DNA of 64,000 nucleotides. Origin: Microbacterium horticulturae. Its GTDB lineage: Bacteria > Actinomycetota > Actinomycetes > Actinomycetales > Microbacteriaceae. Both the position numbers and the translations under genes were made by a program. Numbering within the stretch: position 1 is the stretch's first letter; every line of letters begins with the position of its first letter. Below, piece after piece: positions 9,166-15,808 of the stretch. Below the pieces are notes generated by a model. It saw only the letters and a program-made list of their open reading frames with translations, had not been told where the DNA came from and did no database searches. The stretch spans positions 3,348,001 to 3,412,000 of the forward strand of contig NZ_CP119108.1 in assembly GCF_029094505.1 (NCBI RefSeq), in the 5' to 3' direction.

Positions 9166-9234
9166 GTGAGAGAGCAACGGGCGGACGAGGATGCGGTTGT
9201 CTCCCTCTCTCTGGTCCGCCCGTTGCACTCTCAC
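9166..9234. repeat. 69-bp hairpin element, copy 1 (type A centre)
   Basis: GTGAGAGAGCAACGGGCGGA starts the left arm, and the right arm ends CCCGTTGCACTCTCAC. The 24-nt arms match at 22 of 24 positions. The 21-bp centre GATGCGGTTGTCTCCCTCTCT is almost identical to that of copy 3 (21430). It lies between a TetR gene and the Usp gene. Confidence 0.85.
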
Positions 9235-9268
9235 CGATCGGACGGGCCGGGATGCCGCGGGCAGCGGG

Positions 9269-9865
9269 TCAGCGCCCGCGACCGACGGCGGCGACCACGC
9301 CGTGCACGCTGCGCTCGAGAAAGTCCACGATCTCCTCGACGGGGCGCTCGGCCTCCACCGCGAGCTCGACGAGCACCTCCTCGGTGAACCCGACCCAGGC
9401 GCGCAGCGCGACGCGCAGCAGCTCGGTCTGCGGCATCCCGAGCTCGATGAACACGTCGAGCAGGCGACGCGCGTTCTCGTCGCGGGACTGGTCGATGACC
9501 TCGCGGATCGCCGGGTCGCCGCTGGCAACGCCGCGCACGAGCGAGTAGAACGTGCCGCGGTGCTCGCGCACGAACACGACGATGCGGGCGAGCGTGTCGT
9601 GCAGCCGCTCGAGCGCAGGCAGCTCGGGCCGGGGCTCACTGGCGCGCAGCAGGCTGTCGCGCGCGGTGAGGACCACCTCGCGGTGCAACCCCTGGCGCGA
9701 ACCGAAGTAGTGGAAGACGAGGCCCCGCGACACCTCGGCCTGCTCCGAGAGCTCTTCGATCGTGAGCTCGTCGAGGGGACGGGATGCCAGAAAGTTGACG
9801 CCGAGCGCCACGAGCTGCGCCCGACGCTCCTGCGGGGTGAGCCGGCGGCGGCGGTCCTCGGACAT
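9269..9865 (-). CDS. TetR-family regulator
   Basis: The 198-residue protein has an N-terminal TetR helix-turn-helix (LTIEELSEQAEVSRGLVFHYFGS, about residues 34-56; the run is quoted only to mark the site: core EVSRGLVFHYFGS). A ligand domain follows with RGTFYSLVRGVASGDPAIRE. The start codon has no Shine-Dalgarno, but TAGGCT lies six bases upstream, indicating a leaderless mRNA. It is divergent from the DUF6230 operon 102 bp away. A TTGAC/GTCAA palindrome in the shared promoter makes it the probable repressor of itself and that operon. The effector is unknown. Confidence 0.9.
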   Translation of the reverse strand: MSEDRRRRLTPQERRAQLVALGVNFLASRPLDELTIEELSEQAEVSRGLVFHYFGSRQGLHREVVLTARDSLLRASEPRPELPALERLHDTLARIVVFVREHRGTFYSLVRGVASGDPAIREVIDQSRDENARRLLDVFIELGMPQTELLRVALRAWVGFTEEVLVELAVEAERPVEEIVDFLERSVHGVVAAVGRGR

Positions 9866-9890
9866 GAAAGGAGCCTAATGCTCCGGCTTG

Positions 9891-9920
9891 TTGACTAGTT
9901 GTCAATAACGCCTCTAGGCT
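9891..9920 (+). promoter_or_regulatory. Promoter and TetR operator before the DUF6230 operon
   Basis: TTGACT (9891-9896) and TAGGCT (9915-9920) with an 18-bp spacer form a reasonable sigma-70-type promoter for the gene at 9967. The palindrome TTGAC-TAGTT-GTCAA (9891-9905) covers the -35 box, an ideal place for TetR-type repression. Confidence 0.55.
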
Positions 9921-9966
9921 CGTCCCCGGACGCGACGACGACGTCGCGCCAGAACCAGGAGGTCCG

Positions 9967-10563
9967 ATGTCGTTCCGCAGCTTCGCCCGTTCGCACCACG
10001 GGCGCGTCATCCTCACCGCCGTTCCGGTCGCCGCGGCCGTCACCCTGCTGACATCGGGCGTCGCCCAGGGAGCCGTACCCGTCTCGTTCGCCGTGTCGGG
10101 CACGCAGTTCCAGATCAGCGCCTCGCAGCTGGACGGCTCCGGGTTCTCGCAGTACGCCGGCGTCGCACAAGACACCGAGGGCGCGAACCACGCCGTCGCC
10201 ATCGCGAACATCAAGTCGGCGACGCTCACCGACCTGTGCCAGTCGGTCATCACCGACACCCCGCTCGGCAAAGTGGGCCTGCTGATCACCGCGGGCGGCG
10301 GCAAGACGCCGGCCACGGCATCCGACCTCCAAATCGGCATGACCGGTCTGCGCGGCGACTCCGAGTTCAAGAACATCCGCATCGGCGTGGACGCGTCGAC
10401 CGTCAACACGAAGGCCAAGGGATCGGCCGGCGACTTCGCACAGGACGCCGACACCGTCACGATCAAGAACCTCGAGCAGACGGCATGGAGCACCCAGGCA
10501 TCGGTGTTCACGCTCAGCGGCATGTCGCTGAAGCTCACGGACGGGTCGAAGGGGTGCTTCTGA
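9967..10563 (+). CDS. DUF6230 family secreted/membrane-anchored protein
   Basis: The 198-residue protein begins with a positively charged N-terminus and one hydrophobic segment (about residues 15-36, signal or anchor). A beta-rich domain follows containing PVSFAVSGTQFQIS, paired repeats of IKSATLTDLCQSV, and a final Cys near the C-terminus (GSKGCF). The two cysteines could form a disulfide. I recognise it as DUF6230, a family common in Streptomyces and often sitting directly before DUF6114; some databases mislabel it cholesterol esterase. No enzymatic motif is visible. ATG 9967 follows a strong AGGAGGT. It heads a three-gene operon facing the TetR gene. Confidence 0.8.
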   Translation: MSFRSFARSHHGRVILTAVPVAAAVTLLTSGVAQGAVPVSFAVSGTQFQISASQLDGSGFSQYAGVAQDTEGANHAVAIANIKSATLTDLCQSVITDTPLGKVGLLITAGGGKTPATASDLQIGMTGLRGDSEFKNIRIGVDASTVNTKAKGSAGDFAQDADTVTIKNLEQTAWSTQASVFTLSGMSLKLTDGSKGCF

Positions 10564-10568
10564 GCACC

Positions 10569-11072
10569 GTGACGCACCGGCAGCAGCGACGACGTGACAC
10601 CGTGACCTCCACGGCGTGGTCGCGATTCGTCGCCTGGTGCCGGCGCCGCCCGTTCATCGGCGGCGTGCTTGTGATGCTCTCCGGGGTCGAGATGTTCTTC
10701 TCGGGGCAACTCGACCTCGGCCATATCCGGGTGCAGCTGGGCATCGAGGGCTTTCAGGCGACCGTGATCCCGATCGCGCTCGTGCTGCTGGGCGCGCTGG
10801 CCGTCGCGATGCCCGCGCACCACATCTTCTACGGCGTGCTCGCGCTGGTCGTGGCCGTCTACTCGCTCGTCGGCGTGAACCTCGGCGGATTCGTGCTCGG
10901 AATGCTGCTGGGCTGCGTCGGCGGCGTGATGGTGGTGGCATGGATGCCGCGGGCCGCGAAGCGCGCGAAGGCCGAGGCAGGCGCGGCCGGTGCGGGTGAG
11001 GCCGGCGCGGGTGCGGGTGAGGCCGGCGCGGGTGCGGGTGAGACGGCCCCGACGGCGGGCGCAGACGCATGA
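10569..11072 (+). CDS. DUF6114 membrane protein
   Basis: The protein of about 167 residues carries four hydrophobic helices (starting RPFIGGVLVMLSGVEMFFSG) and ends in an Ala/Gly/Glu tail built from AGAGAGE repeats. The domain is DUF6114, which typically follows DUF6230. GTG 10569 lies 5 bp after the previous stop; GTG 10602 is an alternative start. Its 3' end overlaps the next gene by ATGA, so all three genes should be translated from one mRNA. The function is unknown; its small multi-helix form suggests a membrane partner for the two exported neighbours. Confidence 0.78.
   Translation: MTHRQQRRRDTVTSTAWSRFVAWCRRRPFIGGVLVMLSGVEMFFSGQLDLGHIRVQLGIEGFQATVIPIALVLLGALAVAMPAHHIFYGVLALVVAVYSLVGVNLGGFVLGMLLGCVGGVMVVAWMPRAAKRAKAEAGAAGAGEAGAGAGEAGAGAGETAPTAGADA
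10990..11041 (+). repeat. 21-bp tandem repeat in the DUF6114 C-terminus
   Basis: GCCGGCGCGGGTGCGGGTGAG occurs twice in full, preceded by a shorter related unit, and encodes AGAGAGE repeats. Units are multiples of three, so copy-number change keeps the frame. This is a likely polymorphic site. Confidence 0.75.
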
Positions 11073-11806
11073 GCCGCCGACGGGCGGGTGCACTGGTCGG
11101 GGTGGCCGCGGTGGTCGGGAGCCTTCTCGCCGGAACGTCGATGGCGACGGCGGCTCCGGCATCCGCCCACATCTGCATCCCGGTGATCTGGCCGTGCGAC
11201 GATCCGACGCCCGCGCCGAGCGACACCCCGACGCCGAGTGTGTCGGCGACCGCAACGCCGAGCCCGAGTGCGTCGGCCACCGCCGATCCGGGTGACGACG
11301 ACGGCACCGGCGCGAAGGGCGACGACTCAGACGCGCCGAAGGATGACGCCGACGCCGCACCGAAGACCTGGTCGCTCATCAAGGACGACGACAGCCAGAT
11401 CTTCACCCAGCCTCCGGCGCAGCTGGGCTCGGATTCGCTGTCGTTCTCGGGACTGAAGGGCATCGCGCTGGTCAGGCTGACCCTCGCCGACGGCAAGAAG
11501 ATCGCGGCGATCCGCCTGCGGGCCGACCGCATCACGATCACGGGATTCAGCCTCACCGTGCGCGCGGCGACCGGACCCAAGCTCGTGACGACCGCCGACA
11601 CGATGACGCTCGAGGGCAACGTGAACGTGTACGTGAACTCCCTCACGGCGACCACCGCGGGCGGAAAGTCGTACACCCTCGGAGCCGACACCCCGCCCCC
11701 GGCCGACGGCATCACCCCGAAGCTGCTGCGGGTCACGCTGGGCCTCGTCGGCTCGAGCGCGGACTCGATCACCTACACGAACACCGACCAGCAGATGCAC
11801 GAGTGA
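11069..11806 (+). CDS. Secreted protein of the DUF6230/DUF6114 operon
   Basis: The 245-residue product has a signal peptide (MSRRRAGALVGVAAVVGSLL..., likely cleaved after ASA near residue 33), then HICIPVIWPCDD with two cysteines. A low-complexity Pro/Ser/Thr and Asp-rich linker (about 45-95) and a beta-rich domain (about 100-245) follow. The last domain has alternating hydrophobic strands like DUF6230 (LRADRITITGFSLTV; TMTLEGNVNVYVNSL), so it may be a distant relative. I do not recognise a catalytic motif. It overlaps the upstream gene by 4 nt. Confidence 0.75.
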   Translation: MSRRRAGALVGVAAVVGSLLAGTSMATAAPASAHICIPVIWPCDDPTPAPSDTPTPSVSATATPSPSASATADPGDDDGTGAKGDDSDAPKDDADAAPKTWSLIKDDDSQIFTQPPAQLGSDSLSFSGLKGIALVRLTLADGKKIAAIRLRADRITITGFSLTVRAATGPKLVTTADTMTLEGNVNVYVNSLTATTAGGKSYTLGADTPPPADGITPKLLRVTLGLVGSSADSITYTNTDQQMHE

Positions 11807-11836
11807 CGGGATGCGGCGGCCCGCGGCATCCCGCCC
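11805..11836 (+). terminator. Hairpin after the DUF6230 operon
   Basis: GGGATGC (11808-11814) pairs with GCATCCC (11826-11832) right at the stop codon, extended by GAC/GTC. There is no T-tract, as is usual in high-G+C actinobacteria. Confidence 0.5.
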
Positions 11837-11913
11837 GTCACCGCCGCACACCGCACCCCGGCCGCCTCGCCCAGCCCGTCCAACCCGCCCAACCCGCCCA
11901 GCCCGTCCAACCC

Positions 11914-11982
11914 GTGAGAGTGCAACTGGTGGACGAGAGGTAGGGAACCACCCGCTCCCTCGTCCACCCGCTGCACTCTCAC
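11914..11982. repeat. 69-bp hairpin element, copy 2 (type B centre)
   Basis: The left arm GTGAGAGTGCAACTGGTGGA continues to CGAG; the right arm ends CCGCTGCACTCTCAC. The 24-nt arms match at 22 of 24. The 21-bp centre contains GGTAGGGAACCACCC, a smaller inner hairpin. It lies between two converging transcription units. Confidence 0.85.
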
Positions 11983-12017
11983 CGACCGCCGCACGGTGCC
12001 GGGCCCGGCCCACCGTC

Positions 12018-13046
12018 TCACGCCAGGGGCTGGGCGAAGGGCTCCTCGGGATCGTCGGGCGGCGGGAGCGTCTCGATCGGCCCGGTGAGCGGCCCGTTGA
12101 GGCCGGCCAGCGGACCGGAGGGATCGGCGACCATCGCACCCGGCAGGGTCAGAGGGCCGGTCACGACCGGGGGTTCGGTGGGGGATGCCGCGGCCTCCGA
12201 GACCCCGGAACGCACCGCGCCCACGCCCGCGACGATCACCAGCGCGATGCCGATCAGCTCGAACAGGACGAGATCCTGTCCCAGCAGCACGAAGCCCGCC
12301 AGCGCCGCGGTCGCCGGCGCCATGCTCATCAGCACCGCGAACGCCGATGCCGGCAGCCGGCGCAGCGCGATGAGCTCGAACGCATACGGGATCGTGCTCG
12401 ACAGCAATGCGACCGCGGCGCCCAGGCCCAGCACCTCGGGGCGCAACAGCGCCGAGCCCGCGGAAACGATGCCGAACGGCAGCGACAGCAGCGCACCGAT
12501 GCCCATGGCGATGGCGAGGCCGTCGAGCTTCGCGAACCGCCGCCCCACGCGCGACGCCGCCAGGATGTAGAACGCCCAGCTCGCCGCGGCGCCCAACGCG
12601 AAGAGCACGCCGAGCGGGTCGATGCGGTCCCATCCTCCGCCGCCCAGGCACAGCACGCCGATGAATGCGATCCCCGCCCAGAGCCAGGCGCTCGCTCGGC
12701 GGCTGATGATGAGCGAGAGCACGAGAGGCCCGAGCACCTCGATCGTGACGGTGACGCCCAACGGCAGCCGCTGCAAGGCGAGATAGAACAGCCCGTTCAT
12801 CGTCGCCAGCACGACGCCGTAGCCGAGAACGGCGAGCCAGTCCGATCGCGTGCGCCCGCGCATCCGCGGGCGGGTCAGCACCAGCAGCACGAGCGCTGAG
12901 AACACGAGGCGCAGCATCACCATGCCCAGCGGCCCCACGGAGGGGAAGACGAGCACGGCGATGGCGGCGCCGGCATCCATGCACAGCTCGCCGACGACGA
13001 CGAGCCCCGTGGCCCAGAACGCGCTCGAGCGCGTCGACGCGCTCAC
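12018..13046 (-). CDS. EamA/DMT-superfamily exporter (RhtA-like)
   Basis: The 342-residue protein has ten predicted hydrophobic helices in two EamA repeats (for example LVVVGELCMDAGAAIAVLVF and LFALGAAASWAFYILAASRV) and resembles RhtA, the threonine/homoserine exporter. A Pro-rich cytoplasmic tail of about 50 residues follows the last helix. Substrates are likely amino acids or small metabolites, but specificity cannot be read from sequence. Its start overlaps the stop of the upstream lipoprotein by 4 nt (ATGA), so the two are co-translated. Confidence 0.85.
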   Translation of the reverse strand: MSASTRSSAFWATGLVVVGELCMDAGAAIAVLVFPSVGPLGMVMLRLVFSALVLLVLTRPRMRGRTRSDWLAVLGYGVVLATMNGLFYLALQRLPLGVTVTIEVLGPLVLSLIISRRASAWLWAGIAFIGVLCLGGGGWDRIDPLGVLFALGAAASWAFYILAASRVGRRFAKLDGLAIAMGIGALLSLPFGIVSAGSALLRPEVLGLGAAVALLSSTIPYAFELIALRRLPASAFAVLMSMAPATAALAGFVLLGQDLVLFELIGIALVIVAGVGAVRSGVSEAAASPTEPPVVTGPLTLPGAMVADPSGPLAGLNGPLTGPIETLPPPDDPEEPFAQPLA

Positions 13047-14335
13047 TTCTTGGGTGCTGAGCAGATAGCTTCGCCGGCGACGACGTCGTGCGACTGCTCG
13101 GCGGTCCAGGGCAAGCCCACCGCCACGGCCTTCTCCCCCGACGCCGCCGGGGCCTTCACCGCGATGGCAGCGAGTTCGCGAGCCAGCGCCGCGACGACGT
13201 CAGCACCGGCCGACGAGTTGTTGAGGACGACAGCGACAGTGAGCCCGCTGTGGGGGTCGGAGAATGCGGCGGTCAGGTAGCCGCGCACAGAGCCGTACCC
13301 GCCGATGAAGCTGCCGACCTGCACGGCGCCTCCGCTGGTCGTGAACCACGTCGGTGCCGACGACGACACGGGCAGTGGCTCGGCGAACCGGGTCTTGCTC
13401 TTCACGAGGGTGCGGGCCGCCAGCGCGTGAACGTAGGTGGCGAGGTCGGTGATGTTGCTCACGACACCCGAATCCGAGCCGCCGTAGCTGGCCGACGCCT
13501 CGCTGACATCGGTCTGCTTCGCGCACTCGTACGCGCCCGACTTGTCTTTGGAGGCCAGGTAGAAGCCGTGCAGCGCGGTCGACGAATCGACGACCGGCAA
13601 GCCTGCGGCGCTTCCCGGAAGCTCCGTGTGCGTCATGTCCAGCGGATCGAAGACCTCTTCTTCGTACAGCTCGCGCATGGTCTTGCCGCTGGCCCGCTCA
13701 AGCGCGAGGCCGAGAAGCTGGTATCCGGCGTCAGAATCCCGGTAGGAGACGCCGGGCCTGACCTCGCCCGACACTTCGCCGACGCCGTAGCCGACCAGTT
13801 CACGCGGGTCCCACACGCGCGTCGGGTTCGTCACCGACTGGCCCCCGAGCATGGTGTCGTACGACCCCAGCCCGCTCGTGCCGTCACACAACTGTTGGAG
13901 CGTCACGTCGGTGAACCGCGGCATCCCGCCGACATAGTCGGTCACGGGGTCGTCGAGCTTGACGGTTCCCTTGTCATCGAGCGCGTAGAGCACGTCACAG
14001 GTCATCGCACGGGTGATCGGGCCGGCACGGAACGTCATGTCGACGTCGACCGGGGTCTTGCTGTCGGGCGAGACGGTTCCCAGGCCCTTCTGCCAGCTGC
14101 CGCTCCACGGCACCCAGACGCCGACGATCGCGCCCGATGAGCCCGTGGCGGTCATCGCGTCTTCGACCGCGCCTTGCAGCGCCTTCTGCGTGTCGGAGGG
14201 CAATGTCTTGTCGGGCGCGAGAGTCGCGAGACCTCCGGCAGCGGCGTCGCCCGAGCAGGACGCCAGTCCGAGGGTGAGCGCGACCGCGGCGGCGACGATG
14301 GCCGTCGCGCGCTTCATTCCGGAGCGGATCTGCAT
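13043..14335 (-). CDS. Serine-hydrolase-like lipoprotein lacking catalytic motifs
   Basis: The 430-residue product is a lipoprotein (lipobox LASC, Cys27) with a beta-lactamase class C/DD-peptidase fold, recognised by MTFRAGPITRAMTCDVLYAL, LQQLCDGTSGLGSY and GYQLLGLALERASGKTMREL. Where active enzymes have SxxK it reads P106-I-T-R109; the YxN site reads YRDSD; the HGG/KTG position reads FIGGYG. All three catalytic motifs are therefore degraded, and hydrolase activity is unlikely. ATG 14335 was chosen for its GGGGGTGAGG site and proximity to the signal peptide; the frame extends to 14365. It is translationally coupled to the EamA exporter. It may bind a D-Ala-D-Ala-like or other ligand as a receptor, which is inference. 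Confidence 0.85.
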   Translation of the reverse strand: MQIRSGMKRATAIVAAAVALTLGLASCSGDAAAGGLATLAPDKTLPSDTQKALQGAVEDAMTATGSSGAIVGVWVPWSGSWQKGLGTVSPDSKTPVDVDMTFRAGPITRAMTCDVLYALDDKGTVKLDDPVTDYVGGMPRFTDVTLQQLCDGTSGLGSYDTMLGGQSVTNPTRVWDPRELVGYGVGEVSGEVRPGVSYRDSDAGYQLLGLALERASGKTMRELYEEEVFDPLDMTHTELPGSAAGLPVVDSSTALHGFYLASKDKSGAYECAKQTDVSEASASYGGSDSGVVSNITDLATYVHALAARTLVKSKTRFAEPLPVSSSAPTWFTTSGGAVQVGSFIGGYGSVRGYLTAAFSDPHSGLTVAVVLNNSSAGADVVAALARELAAIAVKAPAASGEKAVAVGLPWTAEQSHDVVAGEAICSAPKK

Positions 14336-14424
14336 CCTCACCCCCCGTGATCGTGCAATAAGCATTCAAACACACCTTGCGCGCCGGCTCTGTGCTCGCC
14401 GGGCGCAGGTGACGCGCAATTACG

Positions 14425-14436
14425 TAGGCTTTCGGC
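14425..14436 (+). promoter_or_regulatory. Leaderless -10 element of the DUF2470 gene
   Basis: TAGGCT (14425-14430) is followed by six bases and ATG 14437, so transcription should begin at or next to the A of the start codon. Confidence 0.55.
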
Positions 14437-14742
14437 ATGCCCCATGTCTTCGACACTGACGCCGTAACAGCAATCCTGACCCACATGAACGGCGATCACA
14501 CCGATGACAATCTGCTCATCGTGCGCGCGTTCGGCGAGCCCGATGCTGTCTCCGCACGCATGATCGGGCTGGACGGCGAGGCCGGTGAGTGGGAGGCGAC
14601 GGGGGTGGATGCCGCGGCCACCACCGTGCGCGTCCCCTGGCCCGGCGGCCCGATCACCGAGCGCCCGGCCGTGCGCAAGGCCGTCGTGCTCGTCTACCGC
14701 GAGGCGTGCGCGCGCCTGGGCGTGGAGCCGCGCTCGCACTGA
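14437..14742 (+). CDS. DUF2470 heme-utilisation-type small protein
   Basis: The 101-residue protein is a single DUF2470 domain with the signature ILTHMNGDHTDDNLLIVRAF. This domain forms the C-terminal part of HugZ/HutZ-type heme-degrading enzymes, where its histidine region contributes to heme handling. Here it stands alone without the FMN-binding split-barrel. The next gene in the same direction is an iron-regulated heme oxygenase, so a role in heme iron recovery fits. The gene appears leaderless. Confidence 0.82.
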   Translation: MPHVFDTDAVTAILTHMNGDHTDDNLLIVRAFGEPDAVSARMIGLDGEAGEWEATGVDAAATTVRVPWPGGPITERPAVRKAVVLVYREACARLGVEPRSH

Positions 14743-14884
14743 GACCCGGCGCGGGCGCCGCGCTCGCACTGAAGCCAGGCGCGCGCGCCGCTGCCGGGCC
14801 GCGGTGCCGGGCCGCGCATCCATCGCCATCTGCCGCGCGCACTCGGCACCCTTCGCGCGCCGGCACACCGGTGTCCCTCTCGTT

Positions 14885-15010
14885 CGGTCGTCGCAGATTG
14901 CCGATTTTTCGGAGCGGGACCGTCATCTGTGACGACGGAAGATCGGAGCGACGATTCGGTCGTCACAGATGACCGTTTTCGTCGCTCAGAACCGTCATCT
15001 GTGACGACGG
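14885..15010. repeat. Two tandem palindromes with CCGTCATCTGTGACGACGG arms
   Basis: Arms CGGTCGTCGCAGATTGCCG (14885-14903) and CCGTCATCTGTGACGACGG (14920-14938) form hairpin one. CGGTCGTCACAGATGACCG (14957-14975) and CCGTCATCTGTGACGACGG (14992-15010) form hairpin two. Both loops are 16 bp and start with TTTT or ATTTT. The exact repetition of the right arm shows recent duplication of a REP-like unit. Confidence 0.85.
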
Positions 15011-15064
15011 AAGCAGGGACGACGGGATGCCGCGGAGCCGACTCCTGCGCGGGCCAAAGGAGAA

Positions 15065-15097
15065 TTAGCTTAGGTAACCCTTATCTTCAGCTATATT
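15065..15097 (+). promoter_or_regulatory. DtxR/IdeR-like iron box and leaderless promoter of the heme oxygenase
   Basis: TTAGCTTAGGTAACCCTTA (15065-15083) matches 8 of 9 positions of the left half of the DtxR consensus TTAGGTTAG and has a weaker right half. TATATT (15092-15097) lies six bases before ATG 15104. The box covers the expected -35 region, so iron-loaded DtxR should repress. Confidence 0.7.
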
Positions 15098-15103
15098 GAA
15101 GGC

Positions 15104-15757
15104 ATGTCGCAGCCGATCTCCTTCTCGTCCGCACTGCGCGAGCGCTCGGGTGCTGCCCATGCCGGCAGCGAGCACTCCGGCTTCATGTCCGACCTGCTCC
15201 GCGGCGAAGGCACCCGCGAGGACTACATCGCCCTCGTCGTGCAGCACTGGTACGTCTACGCAGCCCTCGAAGCCGCGACCGAGCGGATGCGCCACGACCC
15301 GATCGCAGCACCTTTCATCAGCGACCGGCTGACCCGGCTGCCCGCGATCGAGGCCGACCTCGAGTTCCTCATCGGGCCCGACTGGCGCGACCAGATCGCT
15401 CCGTTGCCGGCCACCCGCCGTTACGTCGAGCGGATCTCACAGGTCGGCGCCGTGTGGGCCGGCGGTTTCGTCGCGCACCACTACACGCGCTACCTCGGCG
15501 ACCTGTCGGGCGGGCTGTTCATCGGGCGCGTCATGCAGCGCCGCTTCGGCTTCGAGACCAACGGCATCGGCTTCTACCTCTTCGACGACATCGCCGATCC
15601 GGCCGAGTTCAAGAACGTGTACCGGGAACAGCTGGATGCCGCCCCCTGGGACGACGTCGAACGCGAGCGCGTCATCGACGAGGTGCTGTTGGCCTACCGC
15701 TTCAACACCGAGCTGTTCGAAGACCTCGCCGCCGCGAAGGACGAGCTCGTCGCCTGA
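15104..15757 (+). CDS. hmuO: Biliverdin-producing heme oxygenase (HmuO-like)
   Basis: The 217-residue protein is a canonical heme oxygenase. The proximal heme histidine lies in the N-terminal SGAAHAGSEHSGFMSDLLRG region, and the distal helix carries AHHYTRYLGDLSGGLFIGRV with the GDLSGG glycine motif. It opens heme to biliverdin, CO and Fe2+ using O2 and reductant. The length matches HmuO of corynebacteria. A DtxR-like box overlaps its promoter, so iron starvation should induce it. DUF2470 precedes it in the same direction, 361 bp upstream. No heme importer is in the window. Confidence 0.93.
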   Translation: MSQPISFSSALRERSGAAHAGSEHSGFMSDLLRGEGTREDYIALVVQHWYVYAALEAATERMRHDPIAAPFISDRLTRLPAIEADLEFLIGPDWRDQIAPLPATRRYVERISQVGAVWAGGFVAHHYTRYLGDLSGGLFIGRVMQRRFGFETNGIGFYLFDDIADPAEFKNVYREQLDAAPWDDVERERVIDEVLLAYRFNTELFEDLAAAKDELVA

Positions 15758-15808
15758 GTCCCGGTCCGCCAGACGCGCGGGCCGCAGCCGCAAACCCGCA
15801 TCAAGTCC

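Larger units (their letters stand above)
14743..15103. other. Intergenic region: low-complexity tract, double palindrome, iron box
   Basis: No gene is seen in these 361 bp. The first 100 bp are a G+C-rich direct-repeat tract, including two copies of CGCGCTCGCACTGA. 14885-15010 holds two tandem palindromes, and 15065-15097 holds a DtxR-like box and -10 element for the heme oxygenase. Confidence 0.7.

Noticed and set aside
10990..11041. CRISPR-like direct repeats
   Set aside because: They are in-frame tandem units without spacers, encoding a Gly/Ala tail.
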